Part shown: positions 1-8,250 of the stretch, piece after piece | Layout: each line of letters opens with the position of its first letter | How positions within the stretch are numbered: position 1 is the first letter of the stretch | DNA from: Xylanimicrobium pachnodae JCM 13526 = NBRC 107786 | GTDB taxonomy: Bacteria > Actinomycetota > Actinomycetes > Actinomycetales > Cellulomonadaceae | DNA: 64,000 nucleotides | NCBI GenBank assembly: GCA_001592145.1 | Contig: BCWJ01000018.1 | Coordinates: 1-64,000, forward strand | Direction of reading: 5' to 3' | Notes under the pieces: model-generated | Databases searched by the model: none | Told to the model about the DNA's origin: nothing | Seen by the model: the letters and a program-made list of their open reading frames with translations, nothing else | Program-made: the position numbers and the translations under genes

Positions 1-343
1 TCGGGCGCCGCTGACGGCACGTCGGCCGCATGGCGGAGCGCACCCGGGAGACGGTCGGCGCGGGTGGCGCATTGTGATCGTTGTGATCTTCGGAACAGCG
101 GCGCCGGCCCGGGGTGACGTGCGGGGCGACCAGCCGGACAAGCCCGCAGGGGAGGTGGCGCGCCCACCCGGACCACCCGGCTCGGCCCCGTGTCCGATGG
201 GTCGGGCTGTGGCCGGCTCACCGTTCGGGTGGCGCCATCGGAGCGTGCGCGGCCGCGGCTCGCGAGCCAAGACTGGGGAGTGCCGGAGCGTCACGCTTCG
301 GATCCTGTGAACACCATGCGCCCCGCTTGTTGAGGAGGACGCA
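1..343. other. Upstream region without a recognised gene
   Basis: No convincing coding region is seen in this stretch. Reading frames that enter from the left edge stop at 12-14 and 115-117, so a short gene tail at the edge cannot be excluded. The octamer TTGTGATC occurs twice ten bases apart (near 71 and 81) and a 12-bp perfect palindrome GGCTCGCGAGCC lies at 257-268. The right end contains a good ribosome binding site (GAGGAGG) for the gene starting at 344. The GC-rich leader could fold, but I could not match it to a known riboswitch. Confidence 0.5.
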
Positions 344-1084
344 ATGACCAGGAAATCAACCCGCCGCGTCGCGGCAATGGCCTCGGGGCTCCTGCTGGTG
401 AGCGCCGCCACCCTGGTGACGGTCGGCACGGCCAGCGCGACGGTTCCGGCCGGGTCGGGCAGCGACGTGTGCGTTCCGTCGGACGCGTGGACGGAGATCA
501 TTCCCGCCCAGGGCGAGCCGATGATCGTCGTGGAGAACCCGAACTACGTGCCGGAAGAGCCTGGGTGGTGGACAACCGAAGAGGTCACGGTGCCGGCCTA
601 CCAGAAGTACGAGTGGCAGGGTCATGGCCGCCCTGACGGTGGGCCGGGCCAAGGCTCGAGGTACTGGGTCGCGGTGGGCAGTCCGGTGACCGAGTCGCCC
701 GGTGTGCAGACGGACACGGTCGTGAGCACGGGAAAGGGCTACGTCTACTGGAAGTCGACCACCACGATCGACTACATCGAGGTTTACCACGAGGGGCATC
801 CGGCGGAGGGTGAGCCGACGATGGAGATCCCGAACCCCGACTACATCCCCGAGCAGGTGATCGAGCACCCCGCGGTGGTCTGCCCGGAGACGCCGGAGCC
901 GAGCAAGAAGCCGGCGCCGGACAAGGGTGACGTGATCGTCGATGTGGACGTCGAGGCGACGGCCGAGGCGAACGCCACGGTCATCGAGCAGGTCGCGCCC
1001 CAGGCCAAGGCGCCCGCGGCGTCCGCCCCGTCAACGTCGTCGACATCGACGTCGTCGACCAGCACGGTCCACGTGAACGGCTGA
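344..1084 (+). CDS. Secreted protein of unknown function with duplicated Pro/Tyr motifs
   Basis: Not recognised as a known family. The start is well supported by GAGGAGGACGCA directly before ATG. Residues 1 to about 32 form a classical Sec signal peptide: a basic start (TRKSTRR), a hydrophobic core and an AxA-type cleavage region (TASA). The mature part holds an imperfect duplication: PAQGEPMIVVENPNYVPEE near residue 52 and PAEGEPTMEIPNPDYIPEQ near residue 150. Between them is an aromatic-rich stretch with many Trp and Tyr. The C-terminus is a Lys/Pro segment followed by an Ala/Ser/Thr-rich tail (TSSTSTSSTST) with no LPxTG signal, membrane segment or charged anchor. It probably acts outside the cell. 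The next gene encodes a cell-wall L,D-transpeptidase 19 bases downstream, so a wall-related role is possible but only inferred. Confidence 0.75.
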   Translation: MTRKSTRRVAAMASGLLLVSAATLVTVGTASATVPAGSGSDVCVPSDAWTEIIPAQGEPMIVVENPNYVPEEPGWWTTEEVTVPAYQKYEWQGHGRPDGGPGQGSRYWVAVGSPVTESPGVQTDTVVSTGKGYVYWKSTTTIDYIEVYHEGHPAEGEPTMEIPNPDYIPEQVIEHPAVVCPETPEPSKKPAPDKGDVIVDVDVEATAEANATVIEQVAPQAKAPAASAPSTSSTSTSSTSTVHVNG

Positions 1085-1103
1085 CGTCCCCTGAACCGGT
1101 GAC

Positions 1104-2102
1104 GTGATGCCATCCCAGCACGGACCCGGCGCGCGCGGCCCACGCCGCGCGCGCCGGGTCCTGTCCGAGTTCCTGTCGGCCACCCTGGCGTGCCTCACGG
1201 TCGCGATGGTGGTGGTCCTCGGGGGGGCCGGTGGTCCCGTCGGCGCCGTCGAGGGTCCCGGCGAGGGCGCCGAGGCGCGGGTCGCGGTCCCCAGCGGCCC
1301 TGGTGCGAGCGACGCGGTCGACGCGCCCGATGACGGTGCACCCCATGATGACGCCGCCGATGACGACGCCGCCGATCACACGGCCGCCGATCACACGGCC
1401 GCCGACGCTGCGGCCCTGGACCCGGATGTCGTGGCGGCTCTGCCGAGACCCGGGCTGGAGGTCATCCTTCCCGCCGGCCTGCCGGTGGCCGAGCAGGCCG
1501 CCGGCACGTCGGCCACTCCGGTGGCTGCGGTGACGGTGGGATACACGGCGCCGGGAGATGCCGGTCAGCCGGTCCTGGCGCTCGAGGCCGACGCGCTGGG
1601 GCTCGATGCGGTGTGGGCCGTCACCGAGGTGGCGGACGGGTGGGTCCAGGTGCTGGTCCCGTTCGGTCGGGGCGCCCTGGCGTCGGTGGACCCGGCGCGC
1701 ACGAACCACGCGGCGGTGTGGGTGCGGGCCTCCGACGTCGTCGTCGCGGAGGCCCGCACGCTCACGCTCGACCTGGCGCAGCGGGTGCTGACGGTGGGTG
1801 ACCAGCAGTTCGCGGTGGGCGTGGGGCGCCCGGAGACGCCGACGCCCACGGGGGTGTGTGCGGTGGTCGGGGTGGTCCACGACCCGTCCGTGGGTGAGGC
1901 GCTGCTCACGTCGTGCCAGTCGGAGGCGATGGACGAGTACCACGAGGGCACCGGGTACGCGGTGGTCGCCCTGCACGCGGACCCGGAGGGCGGCATCGCC
2001 GTCGGCGACGCGCGCTCGAACGGGTGCATCCGGATGCACGTGAGCGACGTCCCCGAGCTGCTCGCGGTGGCTCAGGCGGGCGACACGCTGGTGATCAGAT
2101 GA
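1104..2102 (+). CDS. L,D-transpeptidase (YkuD domain), exported
   Basis: Likely a peptidoglycan L,D-transpeptidase acting outside the membrane on stem peptides. A basic N-terminus (about residues 1-22) precedes a hydrophobic segment (LACLTVAMVVVLGGAGGPVG) that is a signal peptide or anchor. An acidic Ala/Asp/His low-complexity linker follows at about residues 75-105. The C-terminal half holds the YkuD fold, ending in HADPEGGIAVGDARSNGCIRMH, the catalytic HxnSxGCxR motif with Cys at residue 308. The start may be GTG at 1104 or the next codon, ATG at 1107; neither has a strong ribosome binding site. It follows the secreted protein by 19 bases and probably shares its transcript. The 3' end overlaps the convergent permease gene by 8 bases. 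Confidence 0.85.
   Translation: MMPSQHGPGARGPRRARRVLSEFLSATLACLTVAMVVVLGGAGGPVGAVEGPGEGAEARVAVPSGPGASDAVDAPDDGAPHDDAADDDAADHTAADHTAADAAALDPDVVAALPRPGLEVILPAGLPVAEQAAGTSATPVAAVTVGYTAPGDAGQPVLALEADALGLDAVWAVTEVADGWVQVLVPFGRGALASVDPARTNHAAVWVRASDVVVAEARTLTLDLAQRVLTVGDQQFAVGVGRPETPTPTGVCAVVGVVHDPSVGEALLTSCQSEAMDEYHEGTGYAVVALHADPEGGIAVGDARSNGCIRMHVSDVPELLAVAQAGDTLVIR
1353..1412 (+). repeat. 15-bp in-frame tandem repeat in the L,D-transpeptidase gene
   Basis: Four contiguous 15-bp units begin GCCGCCGAT or GCCGCCGAC and encode AADDD, AADHT, AADHT and AADAA. Units 2 and 3 are identical. The repeat forms the flexible linker between the export signal and the catalytic domain. Confidence 0.85.
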
Positions 2103-3558
2103 CGATCGCCCCGCCGACCAGCAGGATCACCCCGGCGACCGCCCCCGCGATGATCACGCAGAACGTCACGAGGGCGGGCCGGGTGAACACGGTCTTGCCC
2201 TGGTGGCGGCGCACGTGCACGTACAGCGCGGTCGCGGGGGCGAGCAGGATGCAGGCCAGGAACCAGAACAGGTAGCCGGCCGCCCACAGCAGGAACAGGG
2301 TGTAGACGGTCGAGACGAGCGCGATGACGAGCTCGCGGCGTCGCACCCGGGCGGCGGCGGCGTCGTACCCCACACCGGTGACGGCGATCTTGAGGGCGTA
2401 GCCGGACGCGAGCGCGAACGGCACGAGCGCGAGCGCGGCGGTGAGGTCGAGCGTGAAGTCGAGGGCGTTGTCCACGAACTGGACGGCGAACAGGATCACG
2501 GTGACGAACACCGAGGTCCACATGACGGCGTGCTGCGGCATGCCGTGGCTGTTGAGGCGCGCGAAGTGTGCGGGGAGGTCGTCGTCGCGCGCGGCGGCGT
2601 AGACGACGTCGGCGGCGAGGAGCTGCCAGGCCAGGTAGGCGCCCAGCACGGAGACGATCAGGCCCACGCGGATGAGCACGCCGCCCCACGGGCCCACCAC
2701 GGCGTCGAGCACGCCGCCCATCGACGGCTGCGGCAGGGCCGCGATCTGCGCCTTGGGCAGGATGCCGAACGACAGGATGGTGATGGACGCGAACAGGGCG
2801 AGCACCGAGGCGAAGCCGAGCACGGTCGCGCGGCCCACGTCGGTGCGGCGGCGCGCGTACCGCGAGTACACGCTGGCGCCCTCGATGCCCAGGAACACGA
2901 ACACCGTGATGAGCATGGTGCCCTGCACCTGCTGGAACAGGGAGTCGCCGCCGGGCACGTCGTACCCGCCGGTGAGGTTGCCGGCGAACACGTGCGGGTC
3001 GAAGAACCAGACGACCAGCACGAGGAACAGCAGCAGCGGCACGAGCTTGGCGATCGTGACGATCAGGTTGACCGCCGCGGCACCCTGCACGCCGCGCCGG
3101 ATCAGCGCGAACACCAGCCACACCGCCGCGACCGACAGGCCGAACGCCGGCCAGGTGTCGCCCTGGCCCAGCACGGGTTCGAGGCCGGGGAAGAGCTGGG
3201 CCATCGTCGTGGCGATCAGCACCCAGTAGAACGTGTTGCCCGTGCACGCGGACGCCCAGAACCCGACGGCGGACAGGAACCCCGGGTAGGGCCCGAACCC
3301 GGCGCGCGCGTACACGTACACGCCGTTGTCGAGCGTGGGGCGGCGCACCGCCAGGTTCTGGAACACGAACGCGAGGGTGAGCATGCCCAGCCCGGCGATG
3401 CTCCACGCGATGAGCGCGCCGAGCACGCCGGTCTGGCCGGCGAACCGGGCGGGGAGCTGGAACACGCCGGCGCCCACCATCGAGCCCACCACCATGGCGG
3501 TGAGGGCGGGCAGCGTGAGCCTGGCCGCCGTGGCCCGGGCGGGGCCCTGCTCGGTCAT
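2095..3558 (-). CDS. Basic amino-acid/polyamine antiporter family permease (APC superfamily)
   Basis: Membrane transporter of 487 residues with about twelve hydrophobic segments. The N-terminal signature is typical of the APA branch (ArcD and lysine/arginine antiporters): a first helix with VGSMVGAGVFQLP, then the conserved region around NLAVRRPTLDNGVYVYARAGFGPYPGF. Residues near FLGIEGASVYSRYARRR and the helix-breaking GSMVGAG correspond to the substrate region of this family. Arginine/ornithine or another cationic amino acid is the likely substrate; which one cannot be read from the sequence. No arginine deiminase genes are adjacent. It is transcribed away from the GH67 gene region as a single gene, and its stop region overlaps the convergent L,D-transpeptidase gene. 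Confidence 0.85.
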   Translation of the reverse strand: MTEQGPARATAARLTLPALTAMVVGSMVGAGVFQLPARFAGQTGVLGALIAWSIAGLGMLTLAFVFQNLAVRRPTLDNGVYVYARAGFGPYPGFLSAVGFWASACTGNTFYWVLIATTMAQLFPGLEPVLGQGDTWPAFGLSVAAVWLVFALIRRGVQGAAAVNLIVTIAKLVPLLLFLVLVVWFFDPHVFAGNLTGGYDVPGGDSLFQQVQGTMLITVFVFLGIEGASVYSRYARRRTDVGRATVLGFASVLALFASITILSFGILPKAQIAALPQPSMGGVLDAVVGPWGGVLIRVGLIVSVLGAYLAWQLLAADVVYAAARDDDLPAHFARLNSHGMPQHAVMWTSVFVTVILFAVQFVDNALDFTLDLTAALALVPFALASGYALKIAVTGVGYDAAAARVRRRELVIALVSTVYTLFLLWAAGYLFWFLACILLAPATALYVHVRRHQGKTVFTRPALVTFCVIIAGAVAGVILLVGGAIVI

Positions 3559-3632
3559 GGGTCCTACCTCACGTGTGCCGCGCGTCGAAGGGCGCCCGGG
3601 CGGGCGACCGCGCCCGACTGTAGGAGGCCGGG

Positions 3633-5663
3633 TCAGTAGATCGTGCGTCCGTGCGCGTCCGGGATGCCGGAGTGCCGCAGGAAGTACGTGTTGATGATGT
3701 CACGCCAGTCCGTCGCCGACCTGACCTGCTCGGCGAACCGCTGCGAGACCCGCTCGGCGACGTCGGCGGGGAACGACGACGCCGCCGCCTTCCAGGCCGC
3801 GACCGACGCGTGGACGCGCTCGAGACCCTCGAAGTGGGTGTCGTACACGTGCTGGACCACCGTCTTCCCGGAGTGCAGCACGTGCGTGTAGGGCACGTGG
3901 TGGAAGAACAGCAGCAGCTCGTCGGGGCAGGCGTCGAGCGACTCGTAGACGTGCGACCACGGCTCGGGGTACTGCGCGGTGAAGCCGGAGCCGGTGGCCA
4001 CGGTGCGGTCCACGCCGATGCCGTCGCGGTCCGCGAAGTGGTAGGTGCCCCACGGGGTGTACTCGTACCCGTCGGGGGAGGGGCCGTAGTGGCTGTGCGG
4101 GTACACCATGAAGCACACGCCGAGCGGGGCCGTGTACTGCTCGTACGTCTCCCACGACTCGTCGAGGATCGTGTGCAGCGCTTCTCGTGCGGCGGGTGCG
4201 AGCCCCGGGAAGGTCAGGGCGATCCACTCGTCCAGGATCGCGATCGGGTCGGCCGACGGGTCCCACGTGAGCCGGCCCCACGCGTACAGGTTCGCCTGCG
4301 CGAACGGGTGGCCCGTCCAGAACTCGTCGTCGCCCACGTTGGAGACGGCGGCGAACCCGCCGGCCTGCCCGCCCGGGCCGCGGCCCGTGACGATGTCCGC
4401 CATGGTGGCATCGCCCGCCCCCCAGTAGGGGAACGCCATGAGCTCGGACCACATGCGGCCCAGGTACACGGCGTGGAGCTGGTGGCCCAGGTACTCGGTG
4501 GTCACCTGGAACTCGGCCGCCACCCGGGTGGCCGGCATCGCGGCGATCGCGGGGGAGGTGGCCTCGCGCACCTGGAAGTCGAGCGGGCCGTGCTTGATCT
4601 GCACGATGACGTTGGGGGCGAACGTGCCGTCGTAGGGGGCGAAGTGCTCGAAGGCCGCCTTGGCGCGGTCCGTCCTGCGGTCGCGCCAGTCCTGCTCGTG
4701 GTTGTAGACGAACGCGCGCCAGTGGATCAGGCCGCCGTGCTTCTCGACGGCGGCCGCGAGCATGTTGGCGCCGTCGGCGTGCGTGCGGCCGTACGCGAAC
4801 GGTCCCGGCTGCCCCTCGGAGTCCGCCTTGATGACGAACCCGCCGAAGTCGGGGATCGCGGCCCACACGCGGTCGGCGGCGTCGGCCCACCACTGCTGCA
4901 CCGCGGCGTCGAACGGGTCCGACGTCGGCAGGCCGCCCAGGCGCACGGGCGAGGCCCAGGACACCGACACGTGCGTGGTGATGCCGTACGGGCGGAACAC
5001 GTCCGCGATGCGGGCGACCTCGGGCAGCAGGTCGCCGATGAGCCGCGTCTCCAGGGGGCCGACGTTGACGTTGTTGATCGCGACCCGGTTGATGCCGGAC
5101 GCCGCGAGCAGCCGCGCGTACTGCGCGACCCGGCTCAGGTCCGCGCGCACCACGCCGTCGTCGTAGAAGATCGAGCCGCCCGAGTAGCCGCGCTCCACCT
5201 GGCCCATCGCCGGGTGCACCACGATGTTGTCCCAGTGGTCGAGCATGCGCAGGTCCGTGGCCGGAGCGTGCCGGACGACGTCGTCGAACGCGGCGTCCTC
5301 GAACGCCGCCTCGCCCAGGCGCACCACGTGGAACAGGCCGTAGAGCAGGCCGCGCGGGCTGGGCGCGGTCACGCGCGTGACGCCGCCGGACCGGGCGAGC
5401 GTGAACGACTCGGGGTCGCGGTCGCTGAACGGGATCACGGCGAGCGCCAGGTCGGGTGCGTCGTGCGGGTCGACGACGGCGCCGCCGTGCGTGGCGACTG
5501 CCGCCGCGACCTCCGCCCGGACAGTGGCGGCGACCTCGGCCTCGAGGCGGGTCCACTGCCGGTCGGCGATCTCGATGGCGACGCGCCGGGAGCCCAGCGG
5601 CGCGAACGCTGCGGGGGGCAGCCACGCCGGGTGAACGGTCGGGTGGGCGGGCGGGGTGGTCAC
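3633..5663 (-). CDS. aguA: GH67 alpha-glucuronidase
   Basis: Removes 4-O-methyl-glucuronic acid from glucuronoxylan oligosaccharides. The 676-residue length is normal for GH67. The GTG start at 5663 is chosen because AAGGAG lies nine bases upstream and family homology begins just after; an open frame extends further upstream but is not coding. The three GH67 catalytic residues are visible: Glu283 in KADSEGQPGP (acid), Asp362 in GPLDFQV and Glu390 in TTEYLGHQ (water-activating pair). The family motifs LDHWDN and ERGYSGGSIF are present. There is no signal peptide, so the enzyme is cytoplasmic and acts on imported aldouronic acids. No xylan transporter or xylanase is in this window. The divergent LacI gene at 5799 is the obvious regulator. 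Confidence 0.95.
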   Translation of the reverse strand: MTTPPAHPTVHPAWLPPAAFAPLGSRRVAIEIADRQWTRLEAEVAATVRAEVAAAVATHGGAVVDPHDAPDLALAVIPFSDRDPESFTLARSGGVTRVTAPSPRGLLYGLFHVVRLGEAAFEDAAFDDVVRHAPATDLRMLDHWDNIVVHPAMGQVERGYSGGSIFYDDGVVRADLSRVAQYARLLAASGINRVAINNVNVGPLETRLIGDLLPEVARIADVFRPYGITTHVSVSWASPVRLGGLPTSDPFDAAVQQWWADAADRVWAAIPDFGGFVIKADSEGQPGPFAYGRTHADGANMLAAAVEKHGGLIHWRAFVYNHEQDWRDRRTDRAKAAFEHFAPYDGTFAPNVIVQIKHGPLDFQVREATSPAIAAMPATRVAAEFQVTTEYLGHQLHAVYLGRMWSELMAFPYWGAGDATMADIVTGRGPGGQAGGFAAVSNVGDDEFWTGHPFAQANLYAWGRLTWDPSADPIAILDEWIALTFPGLAPAAREALHTILDESWETYEQYTAPLGVCFMVYPHSHYGPSPDGYEYTPWGTYHFADRDGIGVDRTVATGSGFTAQYPEPWSHVYESLDACPDELLLFFHHVPYTHVLHSGKTVVQHVYDTHFEGLERVHASVAAWKAAASSFPADVAERVSQRFAEQVRSATDWRDIINTYFLRHSGIPDAHGRTIY

Positions 5664-5708
5664 GGCGCTGTGCTCCTTGGCGTGGTGCGTGCCGGGGAGA
5701 CCCGGCGA

Positions 5709-5722
5709 TGAGAACGTTTGCA
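5709..5722. promoter_or_regulatory. Candidate LacI operator between aguA and its regulator
   Basis: The sequence TGAGAACGTTTGCA is an imperfect palindrome centred on AACGTT, with ten of fourteen positions symmetric. It lies in the divergent gap, 46 bases from the aguA start and 77 from the lacI start. A central CG palindrome is the usual form of LacI-family operators. The assignment rests on position and symmetry only. Confidence 0.45.
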
Positions 5723-5798
5723 GCATAATGGCCGACACAGGTGTGCACGCGGCCAGGGTCAGGAAGGCCTGTTGGTACGGCGCGCGAACGGAGGTTGT

Positions 5799-6785
5799 GT
5801 GGTCACGGTCCGCGATGTCGCCCGTGCGGCGGGTGTCTCGATCTCGACGGTGTCCCGGGCGTTGTCGGCCCCGCAGCTGGTTGCCGCCCCGACGCGGGAC
5901 CGGATCTCCGCGATCGCCGACGAGCTCGGGTACCGCCCCAACCGCGCCGCCGCCGGGCTGCGCGCCGGGCGCACCGGCGCGATCGGGTTGCTGGTGCCCG
6001 ACCTGGCCAACCCGTACTTCGCCGCCGTCGCGAAGGGGGTCGCCGAGCGGGCGCGCGAGCACGGCCTGGGCGCGTTCGTCGTGGACTCCGACGAGGACCC
6101 GGCAGCCGAGGTCGAGGTGCTGCGGGCGCTGGCCCACCAGACCGACGGCGTCATCCTGGCGTCGCCCCGCGCGGTCGACGCCGACCTGGGCACGATGGGG
6201 GGCAAGCCCGTGGTGGTGGTCAACCAGGACGGGCCGCACGCCGTGGTCTCCGACGTCGGGGCGGGGGTGCGCCTGGCCCTGGAGCACCTGCGCGGCCTGG
6301 GTCACGAGCGGGTCGCCTACGTGGGCGGGCCGGCGTCGTCGTGGTCGGACGCCCGCCGCCGCGACGCCCTCGCGGGCCCGACCCACCGCGGGCCCGAGGT
6401 CGTGGCGCTCGGGGCGTACGCGCCCACCGTGGAGGGCGGGATGCGCGCGGCCGACGCCGTCGTCGCCTCCGGGGCAACCGCCGTCATCACGTTCAACGAC
6501 GTCGTCGCCGTCGGGCTCATCCGGGCCGTGCGGGAGCGCGGGCTGCGCGTGCCCGAGGACCTGTCGGTCGTGGGCTGTGACGACACGTTCCTGGCGCCGC
6601 TGGTGACCCCGGCGCTGACGAGCATCGGCTGGGACCTGCGCGAGCTGGGCCGCAGCGCGGCGCAGGTGCTGGCGGACCTGCTTCAGTCGGCGGACGACGG
6701 CGCGACGACGCTCACGCTGCCCGGCGCCCTGACCGTGCGCGACTCGACGGCCCCGGCGCCGCCGTCCCGGCCAGGGCACGGATAG
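5799..6785 (+). CDS. LacI-family transcriptional regulator, likely of aguA
   Basis: Repressor of 328 residues with an N-terminal helix-turn-helix (TVRDVARAAGVSISTVSRAL), a hinge helix (RPNRAAAGLRAG) and a periplasmic-binding-protein-like effector domain. The start GTG at 5799 puts the HTH at the very N-terminus as in other LacI proteins; GGAGG lies four bases upstream, which is close. An in-frame ATG at 5718 would add 27 residues with no family similarity. The gene diverges from aguA, so local autoregulated control of aguA by an aldouronate-type effector is likely. The effector domain is short in the middle, with a DARRRDALAGPTHRGPE segment where relatives carry a longer loop. The last 74 bases overlap the convergent kinase gene. 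Confidence 0.85.
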   Translation: MVTVRDVARAAGVSISTVSRALSAPQLVAAPTRDRISAIADELGYRPNRAAAGLRAGRTGAIGLLVPDLANPYFAAVAKGVAERAREHGLGAFVVDSDEDPAAEVEVLRALAHQTDGVILASPRAVDADLGTMGGKPVVVVNQDGPHAVVSDVGAGVRLALEHLRGLGHERVAYVGGPASSWSDARRRDALAGPTHRGPEVVALGAYAPTVEGGMRAADAVVASGATAVITFNDVVAVGLIRAVRERGLRVPEDLSVVGCDDTFLAPLVTPALTSIGWDLRELGRSAAQVLADLLQSADDGATTLTLPGALTVRDSTAPAPPSRPGHG

Positions 6786-7386
6786 CGTCCTCGGCGTCGC
6801 CGATCGACGTGGCCCGGCAGCCGCGCGCCACGCAGTCGGCGATGAGGTGCGGCTCGCTGCGCATGAGCGCCACGCCGCGCCGGATCAGGGTGCCCACCGG
6901 TTTGCGCGCCTCCGCGACGTCGCGCAGCAGGCGGAACCAGAACGTCACGAGGGTGGGGCGGCGCAGGCAGATGGCGTCGGCGAGGATGCCGGCCTCCCGG
7001 CAGGCTGTGACCAGCTCGGCGGCGAAGATGCCCTCGGCGATCACGACGGCGCTGCCGGCGGCATCGACCATGCCCGTGCCCGTGCGGGCGTTCGACGGGA
7101 TGTCGTACACGGGCACCTCGGCGCGGCCGTGCGTGGCCAGCACCTGCAGCGCGGCGAGCGCTCCCCGGCCGTCCCACGAGGCCGGGTCGTCCCAGTCGAC
7201 GATGCCGAACCGGTGCGGCAGGTCGGGGTGGTCGCCGTCCAGGTAGAAGTCGTCGAGCCGCACCACGGGCAGGCCGAGCCGCCGGGTCAGGGCCGTCTTG
7301 CCGCAGCCCGAGGGGCCGGTCAGCAGGACGATGCGGTGACGTGGCGCGGGCGCCGGGGCGGGGGGAGAGGCATCCACGCCCGCCAT
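6712..7386 (-). CDS. Uridine kinase-like P-loop ATPase
   Basis: Small P-loop kinase of 224 residues. A Walker A motif (GPSGCGKT) lies near residue 24, followed by VRLDDFYLDGDHPDLP, the aspartate-rich segment typical of uridine kinase and phosphoribulokinase-like proteins, and a VVIAEGIF strand. Actinobacterial relatives are annotated as uridine kinases or ATP-binding proteins; the true substrate is unknown. The start ATG at 7386 has only a weak ribosome binding site. The final dozen residues (GPSSRARSGRRAA) are encoded antisense to the lacI tail, since the genes overlap by 74 bases. No operon partner is evident. It diverges from the GntR gene at 7498. Confidence 0.75.
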   Translation of the reverse strand: MAGVDASPPAPAPAPRHRIVLLTGPSGCGKTALTRRLGLPVVRLDDFYLDGDHPDLPHRFGIVDWDDPASWDGRGALAALQVLATHGRAEVPVYDIPSNARTGTGMVDAAGSAVVIAEGIFAAELVTACREAGILADAICLRRPTLVTFWFRLLRDVAEARKPVGTLIRRGVALMRSEPHLIADCVARGCRATSIGDAEDAIRALAGTAAPGPSSRARSGRRAA

Positions 7387-7476
7387 TGTCGGGCACCGGG
7401 ACGGGCGATGGCGTGCCGAGGCGGCGAGCCGTCGCGTTCGCGCCACGGGGCGGGCAGCTTCCGTCCCTGTGGTCCG

Positions 7477-7497
7477 TCCACACCCTAGAGTGGAGGG
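7477..7497 (+). promoter_or_regulatory. Probable leaderless promoter of the GntR gene with flanking inverted repeat
   Basis: A -10-like TAGAGT at 7486-7491 ends six bases before the GTG start at 7498, so the transcript may begin at the start codon. The arms TCCAC (7477-7481) and GTGGA (7490-7494) flank eight bases and overlap the -10. This could be an autoregulatory operator. Inferred from spacing and symmetry. Confidence 0.4.
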
Positions 7498-8202
7498 GTG
7501 CGTACCCATGAGCGAGTGCTGGCCCAGATCGAGGACAAGCTGCGCACCGGCGAGTGGTCGCTGGGCGAGCGGCTCCCGGGGGAGCGTGCGCTGGCCGAAC
7601 AGATGGGCGTCTCGCGCCCGTCCGTGCGCGAGGCCGTCCGCGTGCTCGAGGCCATGGGGATCGTGCGCACCGCCGTCGGCTCCGGGCCCGACGCCGGAGC
7701 GACCGTCGTCGACCGCCCCGCCGCGGGCCTGGGCGCGGCCGTGCGCCTGCACGTCGCGTCCGGCACCCTGCCCGTGAGCGACGTCGTCGCCACCCGCGCC
7801 GCGCTCGAGACGTGGGCCGTGGGGCAGGCCGCCGCGCGCTTCGACGTCGAGACCGACCTGACCGAGGCGCAGCGACTGCTCGACGAGATGACGGCGCCCG
7901 GCCTCACCGCCGCCGAGTTCGTCGCCCTCGACCAGCAGTTCCACCTGACCCTGGTGCAGCTCGCCGGGAACCAGCTCGTCGAGGCGATCCTGGGCGGGCT
8001 GCGCACCGCCATCGGGCACTACGTCACGGCCGGGGTGGAGCGCATCGAGTCGTGGGACGCCCTGTGCGCCACGCTGTGCCGCGAGCACCAGGGCATCCTC
8101 GCCGCCGTCGTCGAAGGGGACGCCGTGGGCGCGGAACGCCTTGCGCACGATCACATCTGGGGCTTCTACGAGCAGACCGGGCTGGCGTCCGAGTTCTCCT
8201 GA
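7498..8202 (+). CDS. GntR-family regulator (FadR/FCD subfamily)
   Basis: Transcription factor of 234 residues. Residues 1-70 form the GntR winged helix (LGERLPGERALAEQMGVSRPSVREAVRVLEAMGIV), and residues about 95-225 the all-helical FCD effector domain with the metal/ligand positions DQQFH and CREHQGILAAV. FCD regulators usually respond to organic acids or sugar acids. It is 48 bases upstream of the aldo/keto reductase and PfkB kinase genes on the same strand, so it probably controls that small catabolic unit. The GTG start sits directly after GGAGGG, too close for a normal ribosome binding site; a leaderless mRNA is more likely. Confidence 0.85.
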   Translation: MRTHERVLAQIEDKLRTGEWSLGERLPGERALAEQMGVSRPSVREAVRVLEAMGIVRTAVGSGPDAGATVVDRPAAGLGAAVRLHVASGTLPVSDVVATRAALETWAVGQAAARFDVETDLTEAQRLLDEMTAPGLTAAEFVALDQQFHLTLVQLAGNQLVEAILGGLRTAIGHYVTAGVERIESWDALCATLCREHQGILAAVVEGDAVGAERLAHDHIWGFYEQTGLASEFS

Positions 8203-8250
8203 GGCGCGATCGGACGGCCTCGGGAGAGGACCGCGTGAGACGCTGAGGCC

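Noticed and set aside
70-343. Possible cyclic di-AMP riboswitch before the secreted protein and L,D-transpeptidase
   Set aside because: The context is tempting because disA is in the window, but I could not match the conserved riboswitch core by eye. A covariance-model search would decide.
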